Below are positions 58,699-64,000 of a DNA stretch of 64,000 nucleotides, one piece after another. This DNA comes from CAVRTM01 sp963696105 (lineage in GTDB: Bacteria; Actinomycetota; Actinomycetes; Actinomycetales; Dermatophilaceae). Numbering within the stretch: position 1 is the stretch's first letter; each line of letters starts with the position of its first letter. The DNA lies in the NCBI GenBank assembly GCA_963696105.1, contig CAVOIP010000002.1, positions 186,001 through 250,000 on the forward strand, read 5' to 3'. Both the position numbers and the translations under genes were made by a program. The notes below the pieces were generated by a model. It did not search any database. It was not told the origin of the DNA and was given only the letters and a program-made list of their open reading frames with translations.

Positions 58699-59336
58699 GA
58701 AGCCACCGCCCGCGCGCCGAGCCCCGGCAGGACGATCCGGGCGACGGCCCCGTTCGGCGCGCCGGAGCGGGGCGTCAGCGTGAACTGGCCACCACTGGAG
58801 GACACCAGCGCCGCGGTGATGGTGAGGCCCATGGAGGTGTGCGCGGCGACCTTGCCGAGCCCCGGGCCGTCGTCCTCGACGACGACGTGGATGCGGCCGG
58901 CCTGCTCGTGCACGTCGACGCTGACGTGACCGCCGGGGCCGGCGGCCCGGATGGCGTTGTCGAGGATGCAGCCGACGGACCGGCCCAGCCCCACGGGAGG
59001 CACGAACGCCTCGGCGCCGGGCCGACCGGTGAGCGTGAGCGCGCAGGCGGCGGTGGGACGGGCCCGGTCGACGCAGCCCTGGACGAGGGTGAGGACGTCC
59101 ACCACGTCGGGGCGGTCGACCGGCGCGTCGGTGAGGACGTCGTCGATCATCGAGGCCAGCCACCGGGCCTCGTCGCGGATGGTGGCCAGCCGGCGCTCGG
59201 GGTCACCCACCCCGGACTCCGCCAGCATGAGGATCGCGGAGAGTGGCTGGCGAAGGTCGTGGCACAGTGCGCGTACGGCGTCAACGCCGGGGGCGTCACG
59301 CAGGGAGTCGGTGTCGGACAGTCTTCGTGTCGTCAT
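58695..59336 (-). CDS. Short histidine kinase without a sensor domain
   Basis: A 213-residue kinase with only dimerisation/phosphoacceptor and ATP-binding parts. The H-box is LCHDLRQPLSAIL with His26, the N-box GCILDNAIRAAG with Asn127, and the G-box EDDGPGLG at 154-161. There is no membrane helix and no PAS or GAF domain, so it must sense through a partner or act as a relay. HisKA-like kinases normally pair with OmpR-type regulators, whereas this one is coupled to a NarL-type regulator. Its promoter should lie in 59337-59594. Confidence 0.88.
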   Translation of the reverse strand: MTTRRLSDTDSLRDAPGVDAVRALCHDLRQPLSAILMLAESGVGDPERRLATIRDEARWLASMIDDVLTDAPVDRPDVVDVLTLVQGCVDRARPTAACALTLTGRPGAEAFVPPVGLGRSVGCILDNAIRAAGPGGHVSVDVHEQAGRIHVVVEDDGPGLGKVAAHTSMGLTITAALVSSSGGQFTLTPRSGAPNGAVARIVLPGLGARAVAS

Positions 59337-59594
59337 CGTTCCTCACCCGTCTCGAGCTCGGTGCGGTCGCGACTCCCCCCGGAGGCGTAACCACGTCTGC
59401 TCCGGCCAACGTAGGCGTACGGCCATGCCGAGACCATAGTCATATTTGACTAGAACATGGAGTTTCTTGACCAGCGCTTGACCTTTATGCCGGAACGACG
59501 CCGTATGCCCGAAGCCCCTGGGCGCCCACGACCCGGCGCCGGGAGCGCCCCTGGAGGGGAGGCCGGCGGGCAGGCAGGGTGGCGCCGATCCGGG
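59337..59594 (-). promoter_or_regulatory. A+T-rich promoter region with a small dyad, upstream of the histidine kinase
   Basis: This 258-bp gap is the least G+C-rich stretch of the window around 59434-59480. It holds an inverted repeat TAGTC-N6-GACTA at 59437-59452 and several TTGAC motifs (59446, 59465, 59477). On the minus strand TATGACTAT-like sequence there could be a -10 region for the kinase-regulator operon. The dyad may be an operator. I see no gene in the gap. Confidence 0.4.
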
Positions 59595-60173
59595 CTACGT
59601 CGAGGCGGACGCCGTTCGCGCCCGATGGGAGCGGGCCTTGGCACGGTTGCCGCAGACCTCCATCGAGCACCACTGGCGCGACCGGTTGCGGGACGCGTCG
59701 TAGAAGGCCCAGCGGCAGTCGTCGGCAGGACAGATCTTCACCCGGTCGAGACGGCGTTCGATCGCGACCTTGGCGGCCGCCGCGGCGACGAGCCCGACGG
59801 GAGAGGAGGCGCTCAGCTCCACCGCGCCGTCACCGGTCAGCGCGACCTGGATGCCGACCGAGCGGACCTCGGCGCAGGTTCGCCCCTCGGCGCGCGCACG
59901 CAGGTCGCTGCGCAGCTGGCGCGCCTGCTCCAGGTCGCCGGCTCCCGGCTCGCCGAACGAGCCGCGCAGGCCCTGCTGGCGCAGCCAGTCGGCCCACCCC
60001 TGCGTCGACGCCAGCGCGTCGGTGCCCTCCTCGACGTCGAGGGTGTTGAGGAAGGCCACGACCAGGTCCGCGGGGTCGCCGCACGTGTCGAGCAGCACCA
60101 GGCCGGCGGACGTCATGTAACCACTGTAGCGCGGTGGGTGGTTGTGCTCGCGCGCAGTAACTGCCATATTCAT
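59595..60173 (-). CDS. CGNR zinc-finger / ABATE-domain protein
   Basis: A 192-residue putative regulator. Residues about 25-130 form the ABATE-like ligand domain (VAFLNTLDVEEGTDALAS, GWADWLRQQGL). The C-terminal CGNR zinc finger has KICPADDCRWAFYDASRNRSRQWCSMEVCGNRAKA, with four Cys in the C-x4-C...C-x4-C spacing. Such proteins are thought to be DNA-binding sensors; targets are unknown. The ATG at 60173 is preceded by GGATAACC, possibly a -10 box for a leaderless transcript. It is divergent from the 96-residue gene, its likely target by position. Confidence 0.88.
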   Translation of the reverse strand: MNMAVTAREHNHPPRYSGYMTSAGLVLLDTCGDPADLVVAFLNTLDVEEGTDALASTQGWADWLRQQGLRGSFGEPGAGDLEQARQLRSDLRARAEGRTCAEVRSVGIQVALTGDGAVELSASSPVGLVAAAAAKVAIERRLDRVKICPADDCRWAFYDASRNRSRQWCSMEVCGNRAKARSHRARTASAST

Positions 60174-60223
60174 TTGACCGGTTATCCAGCAGGGTCACCG
60201 GCGTCCGTCCGAAGGAGAGCTCC

Positions 60224-60514
60224 GTGTATCACCCCGAGATGAGCCGCGCCCTCGCCGAGCAGCATGTCGGCGACCTCCACCGCCGCCCCGCCACCTTCGT
60301 GCGGTTCGACGCTCCCCCGTCGCCCGTGGGCCAGCACTGGGCCGTGCTCGCCGTACGCCTGCACCTGCGCCGCGCCCGGACCGCTGCCGGCACGCCCGTC
60401 GGGTCGGCCTCCGTTCCGGCGTCCCGGCCGGCTCGCGCTCCTCGTGGTGGCACGTCGGCCACCACCCCGGCGGGGTCCGCCCCGGCGCGGCAGCCGATGG
60501 GCTGCATCGCGTGA
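60224..60514 (+). CDS. Small conserved actinobacterial protein, 96 residues
   Basis: A 96-residue protein with a family-like start MYHPEMSRALAEQHVGDLHR seen in many short actinobacterial proteins. The rest is an Arg/Ala/Pro/Ser-rich tail of low complexity. There is no domain that I can name. GTG start with GAAGGAG 7 bases upstream (60211-60217), a strong signal that the gene is real. Its stop overlaps the start of the VOC gene (GTGA), and it is divergent from the CGNR gene. Confidence 0.72.
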   Translation: MYHPEMSRALAEQHVGDLHRRPATFVRFDAPPSPVGQHWAVLAVRLHLRRARTAAGTPVGSASVPASRPARAPRGGTSATTPAGSAPARQPMGCIA

Positions 60515-60909
60515 CTGCCGTCCCCGGCGCCGTCGCCTCGGTACGCCTCGACACCGTCGTCCTGGACTGCCCCGACCCGCCCGCCCTGGCGCGCTTCTAC
60601 GCCGCGCTGCTGGGGCGGCAGGTCGAACCGGGCGGCGACGTCCGGTGGCAGAACCTGGCCGACGCCGGGTCGGGGGTGACGCTCGCCTTCCAGCGGGTCG
60701 AGCGGTACGTCGCGCCGTCCTGGCCCGACGACGTACCACAGCAGCTGCACCTCGACCTGACCGTGACGGACATGGTCGCCGCCCACGTCCGCGCCGTCGA
60801 GCTGGGCGCCGTCCCCCTGGAACCGCGGGACCCCCCGACCGGCGACGAGAGCCGGGGCTTCCGGGTCTACGCGGATCCGGCCGGGCATCCGTTCTGTCTC
60901 TGTCGCTGA
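60511..60909 (+). CDS. VOC-superfamily (glyoxalase-like) protein
   Basis: A 132-residue vicinal-oxygen-chelate protein with two beta-alpha-beta-beta-beta units: VRLDTVVLDCPDPPALARFYAALLGRQV and QLHLDLTVTDMVAAHVRAVELGAV, then FRVYADPAGHPFCLCR. It belongs to the Glyoxalase_6-like group, whose members include resistance proteins and enzymes of unknown reaction. GTG start overlapping the stop of the small upstream gene, so the two are translationally coupled. Confidence 0.88.
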   Translation: MTAVPGAVASVRLDTVVLDCPDPPALARFYAALLGRQVEPGGDVRWQNLADAGSGVTLAFQRVERYVAPSWPDDVPQQLHLDLTVTDMVAAHVRAVELGAVPLEPRDPPTGDESRGFRVYADPAGHPFCLCR

Positions 60910-60957
60910 CCTGCCGGACAGGGCCGTGGCTCGGACCGGGCCCCAGCGGCAGAAGGG

Positions 60958-61794
60958 TCAGGAAGGGTCGTGCAGCCGGGACGCCACCAGCTCGCCGATC
61001 CGCGCGAACGTCGGCAGGACCAGCGCCCCCCGGTCGGCTCCCGTCACGTCGTCGGCCAGGCCGGTCGCCGTGACGGCCACCGACGCCCACCTGCCGCCGG
61101 CCACGACCAGCATCATGTCGTGCCGTACGCCGTGCAGCTCGCCGGTCTTGTTGCCGTGCCAGACGCCCTCGGGCAGCAGCGCCGGCAGGCCGTCGAGGAA
61201 CTGCTGCGCGGCCAGGACGTCCAGGGCGAGCGTGGTGTGGGCCGGCGGCAGCAGCTGCCCTTCGCGCAGCAGCGCCAGGACGCGCGCGAGGTCGGCCGCA
61301 CAGGTGGTGTTGTCGCGCCCCTCGCGCACCGCCTGCAGGTCCATCAGCCGCCGGCGGACGGACGTCCGGACCATGCCCAGCTCCGCGCACAGCCCGTCCA
61401 CGACGGAGAGGCCGACGAGGTCCAGCAGGGCGTTGGTGGCGTCGTTGTCACTCAGGGTGATCATCAGGTCGAGCAGCTCCCTGACCGGCAGGCTGGTCAC
61501 CGACGCCAGTGCCGCCAGCGGGCCGCTGCCGCCGACCCGCCGCTCCCCCAGCGGGACGGGGTCACCCAGCCCTACCTCGCCTCCAGCCACCCGCCGCAGC
61601 ACGGCCACCAGCACGGGCACCTTGATCGTGCTCGCGGCCGGGACCACCCGGCTCCCACCGACGTCGACCAGCACGCCGGTCCGGTCCGCCACCACGACGG
61701 AGACGCGCCCGGGTGCCGCGGCGGCCAGGGCGGCCAGCGGCTCGGCGAGGTCGGTCGCGGGCCCGGCCGGACGAGGGACTTCGCGGTGGTCCAT
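60958..61794 (-). CDS. Class A beta-lactamase-like serine hydrolase, no signal peptide
   Basis: A 278-residue protein of the beta-lactamase2/PBP-like fold. It has all three active-site elements of the serine family: STIK (Ser55, Lys58), SDN (115-117) and KTG (216-218). The omega-loop region reads RRRLMDLQAVREGRDNTT, without the clear ExxLN of true class A beta-lactamases, so efficient beta-lactam hydrolysis is doubtful. The N-terminus is not a signal peptide, which suggests a cytosolic esterase or peptidase role. It is divergent from an NlpC/P60 hydrolase gene. Confidence 0.85.
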   Translation of the reverse strand: MDHREVPRPAGPATDLAEPLAALAAAAPGRVSVVVADRTGVLVDVGGSRVVPAASTIKVPVLVAVLRRVAGGEVGLGDPVPLGERRVGGSGPLAALASVTSLPVRELLDLMITLSDNDATNALLDLVGLSVVDGLCAELGMVRTSVRRRLMDLQAVREGRDNTTCAADLARVLALLREGQLLPPAHTTLALDVLAAQQFLDGLPALLPEGVWHGNKTGELHGVRHDMMLVVAGGRWASVAVTATGLADDVTGADRGALVLPTFARIGELVASRLHDPS

Positions 61795-61849
61795 GGCAGC
61801 GAAGTATGCCCGTCAGCGGCGCCGGAGCCGGCATGTGAGGATGCTGGAC

Positions 61850-62580
61850 ATGCCGACCTCCACCATCGTCACCGTGCCCGCCACCATGTTGTGGGTGGAG
61901 CCGACGTCCCCCGCGAGATCGACGCACCGGCGGTGACCGCGAACCCCGACGTGGCGGCCTGGCTCCGTGGTCTCGACGCGGCCGAGGACGGCCGGATCGG
62001 CCTGCACGGCCGGGTCGAGAGCCAGCTGGTGTGCGGCGAGCCCGTGCAGGTCATCGGCAGCCGGGAGGACTGGCGCCAGGTCATCTGCCTGTGGCAGCCG
62101 AGCTCGGCCGACCCCCGCGGCTACCCCGGGTGGATCCCCGCCGCACACCTCGGCGAGGACGAGGCGCCCCCCGTTCCCGCCCCGGACGCGCGGGTGTCCG
62201 GCGCGACGCTGCTGTCCACGGCGCGCCACCACCTCGGGCTGCCCTACCTCTGGGGGGGCATGTCGACATACGGGCTGGACTGCTCCGGGCTGGTGCACCT
62301 GAGCCTGCGCACGCTCGGGCTGGTCGTCCCGCGCGACGCCCACGACCAGCAGTCCGCCGCGACGCCCATCCGGCTCGAGGACGTGCAGGCGGGCGACCTG
62401 CTCTTCTTCGCCCGCGACGGCCAGCCGGCCCACCACGTCGGCATCGCGACCGGGGACGGCGGCATGCTGCACGCCCCCGAGACCGGCGCCGTCATCGTCG
62501 AGGAACCGCTGACGCGCGAGCGCCGGGAGTCGCTCAGTGGCGCCGGGCGGTTCACCACGGAGGCTGACGACCCGCGGTGA
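61850..62580 (+). CDS. NlpC/P60-family hydrolase with SH3-like N-domain, one probable frameshift
   Basis: A C40 peptidase-like protein expected to cut peptidoglycan stem peptides or related amides. The N-terminal SH3-like part begins MPTSTIVTVPATMLWVEPTSP at 61850, then the frame changes at a C5 run (about 61908-61912; one C missing) and continues REIDAPAVTANPDVAAWLRG. The catalytic part has YLWGGMSTYGLDCSGLVHLSL with the active Cys, DLLFFARDG and HHVGIATGDG with the His. Corrected length is 243 residues. Without correction the GTG at 61933 gives a 215-residue product lacking the first SH3 strand. It overlaps the next gene (GTGA). Confidence 0.8.
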
Positions 62581-63461
62581 CGGCACGCATCCCCGCGCCG
62601 CTGCTGGTCCTCGGCGCCGTCGTCTCGGTGCAGTTCGGCGGAGCGCTGGCGGCCACGCTCGTCCCCCGCATCGGCGCCGCCGGCTCGGTGGCCCTGCGCC
62701 TGGTCCTGGCCGCGGCGGTGCTGCTGGCGGTGGCCCGCCCCCGGTTGCGCCGTCGCAGCCGGGCGGACTGGATCACCGTCTCGGCGTTCGCGGTGGTCCT
62801 GGCCCTCATGAACCTGTGTTTCTACGCCTCGCTCGCGCGGCTGCCGATCGGCGTCGCGGTGACGGTCGAGTTCATCGGCCCGCTCGTGCTGGCGACCGCG
62901 CTCTCACGCCAGCTGCGTGACCTCGTCGCGGTGGCCGGGGCGGCCCTTGGTGTCGTGCTGGTGTCGGGTGCGCTGACCGCCCCGTCGGACCAGCTGGAGG
63001 TGACCGGGATCCTGCTGGCCCTGGGCGCGGGCGCCTGCTGGGCGGCGTACATCCTGCTCAGCGCGCGCACCGGCACCCACTTCGCGCAGCTGGACGGCCT
63101 CGCCATCGCCATGGCCATCGCGGCCGTGCTGGTGGCGCCGGTGGGGCTGGCGACGGCGGGCGCCGCGCTCTTCACGTGGGACGCGCTCTGGCGCGGCGCC
63201 GGGATCGCACTGCTGTCCTCGGTGCTGCCCTACTCCCTGGAGCTGACCGCGCTGCGCCGGCTGAGTGCCCGGGTCTTCGGGGTCCTGTTGAGCCTGGAGC
63301 CGGCCGTCGCCGCGCTCGCCGGCCTGGTCGTGCTCGGCCAGGCCCTGTCCCGACCGCAGCTGCTCGGGCTCGCGTGCGTGATGGCGGCGAGCGCGTCGGT
63401 GATGGGCTCCCGGGACAGCGCCGGGGTCACACCGGACCGTGAGCCCGGCGTGACCGCCTGA
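62577..63461 (+). CDS. EamA-family (RhtA-like) drug/metabolite exporter
   Basis: A 294-residue membrane protein with ten predicted helices in two EamA repeats. LMNLCFYASLARLPIGVAVTVEFIGPL marks the first repeat and VLPYSLELTALRRLSARVFGVLLSLEPAVAALAGL the second; both resemble the threonine/homoserine exporter RhtA. The solute is unknown. GTG start overlapping the NlpC/P60 stop. It converges with the terC gene. Confidence 0.88.
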   Translation: MTARIPAPLLVLGAVVSVQFGGALAATLVPRIGAAGSVALRLVLAAAVLLAVARPRLRRRSRADWITVSAFAVVLALMNLCFYASLARLPIGVAVTVEFIGPLVLATALSRQLRDLVAVAGAALGVVLVSGALTAPSDQLEVTGILLALGAGACWAAYILLSARTGTHFAQLDGLAIAMAIAAVLVAPVGLATAGAALFTWDALWRGAGIALLSSVLPYSLELTALRRLSARVFGVLLSLEPAVAALAGLVVLGQALSRPQLLGLACVMAASASVMGSRDSAGVTPDREPGVTA

Positions 63462-63527
63462 CCCGGGCGCTGCGCCCCGGCACCTGGTCCCCGGATCCGT
63501 GGGTCACAGGGAGGCGCCGGCCGGTGG

Positions 63528-64000
63528 TCAGCCGCCGACCTGGGACCGCTCGTCCCTGCGGGTCTTGAGCAGGCTCGCGATGGTGGTGACTGCCAGGATG
63601 CCGACGATCACGCCCAGCGACTGCGCGATCGTGATGTCCGGCGCCCCGCTGATGTGCTGGCCGCCGTTGACGAACGGCAGCTCGTTGACGTGCATCGCGT
63701 GCAGGATCAGCTTCACGCCGATGAAGGCCAGCAGGATCGCCAGCCCGATGCCGAGGTAGACCAGGCGCTTGAGAAGGCCGCCGATGAGGAAGAACAGCTG
63801 ACGCAGACCCATCAGGGCGAAGATGTTGGCGGTCAGCACCAGGAACGGCTCCTGGGTCAGGCCGTAGATCGCCGGGATCGAGTCGAGCGCGAAGAGCAGG
63901 TCGGTGGTGCCGAGCGCCAGGATCACGATGAACATGGGCGTGATCAGGCGGCTGCCGTTCTCCTTCACGAAGAGCGTGGCACCGTGCCACTGGTTGGTGG
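63528..64000 (-). CDS. TerC-family integral membrane protein (5' end beyond window)
   Basis: The C-terminal 157 or so residues of a TerC protein. FIVILALGTTDLLFALDSIPAIYGLTQEPFLVLTANIFALMGLRQLFFLIGGLL is the family core with Asp in membrane segments, and YLGIGLAILLAFIGVKLILHAMHVNELPFVNGG follows. Such proteins are linked to tellurite resistance and to metal loading (manganese export) in bacteria. The frame stays open to base 64000, so the start is missing. The tail LLKTRRDERSQVGG is cytosolic. Confidence 0.92.
   Translation of the reverse strand, partial: TNQWHGATLFVKENGSRLITPMFIVILALGTTDLLFALDSIPAIYGLTQEPFLVLTANIFALMGLRQLFFLIGGLLKRLVYLGIGLAILLAFIGVKLILHAMHVNELPFVNGGQHISGAPDITIAQSLGVIVGILAVTTIASLLKTRRDERSQVGG

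Noticed and set aside
59457..60242. Plus-strand protein of about 260 residues opposite the CGNR gene
   Set aside because: The CGNR zinc-finger protein on the minus strand has specific Cys motifs, and the plus-strand frame is Arg/Gly/Ala-rich without a ribosome site.
60958..61794. Secreted class A beta-lactamase
   Set aside because: No signal peptide and no clear omega-loop Glu. The serine-hydrolase motifs are kept, so I call it beta-lactamase-like only.

Overview
The window is about 73% G+C, and nearly every gene belongs to an actinobacterial family or gene order. Markers include RbpA, WhiA, a uvrC-rapZ-yvcK-whiA-gapA-pgk-tpiA-secG block, an OpcA-containing pentose-phosphate operon, a GlnE/GlnA pair, a mycothiol-type DinB/MDMPI protein and DUF222-HNH and CGNR proteins. 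The best guess is a free-living, soil-type actinobacterium of the Geodermatophilaceae/Nocardioidaceae sort; that placement is an inference. I saw no rRNA, tRNA, CRISPR array, insertion sequence or prophage.

Layout. 1-5.7 kb: a Ser/Thr kinase cut by the left edge, an AI-2E-type permease, a diacylglycerol-kinase-like/PAP2 pair and a small membrane protein. 6.1-11.6 kb: PPK2 polyphosphate kinase, a DUF4389 membrane protein with a coupled partner, a protein-tyrosine-phosphatase-like enzyme, an APH-fold kinase and an MFS permease. 11.6-21.3 kb: glnE, glnA, a CrtI-like oxidoreductase, an acyl-CoA thioesterase, nadE and panB. 21.3-30.2 kb: a 19-bp tandem repeat array, a DUF222-HNH gene, an LLM/F420-type oxidoreductase, a saccharopine-dehydrogenase-like protein, a methyltransferase, an SRPBCC protein, a 62-residue conserved protein, map, ppgK, a metallo-hydrolase and OsmC. 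30.2-40.2 kb: ctaB, divergent from a six-gene operon tkt-tal-pgi-zwf-opcA-pgl in which every junction is a 4-nt start/stop overlap. 40.3-49.3 kb (minus strand): rbpA, secG, tpiA, pgk, gapA, whiA, yvcK, rapZ and uvrC. 49.4-57.3 kb: a Rieske lipoprotein, a nucleotidyltransferase-like gene, an ABM monooxygenase, uvrA, a GH15 enzyme and an MDMPI protein. 57.3-64 kb: two NarL-type response regulators and a sensorless histidine kinase, a CGNR regulator, a 96-residue protein coupled to a VOC protein, a class-A beta-lactamase-like protein, an NlpC/P60 hydrolase, an EamA exporter and the 3' part of a TerC protein.

The central-carbon genes form two converging blocks: the pentose-phosphate operon runs right, and the lower-glycolysis operon runs left with the regulators WhiA, YvcK and RapZ. 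They meet at a bidirectional terminator near 40.24 kb. PPK2 and the polyphosphate glucokinase suggest that polyphosphate is used as a phosphoryl store.

The most unusual property is an uneven distribution of small indels. Six genes between 22.1 and 36.4 kb carry about 31 one- or two-base indels, mostly insertions. Their codons otherwise encode well-conserved proteins, and adjacent genes are intact. I read this as most likely sequence or assembly error rather than decay, but it must be resolved before calling these genes dead. Other notable items are three tandem repeat arrays, histone-H1-like Lys/Ala tails on both OpcA and UvrA, a GlnA beside GlnE that lacks the adenylylated tyrosine, a perfect 30-bp palindrome and a recurrent leaderless-promoter layout. 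I did not find a clearly new defence or biosynthetic system here.
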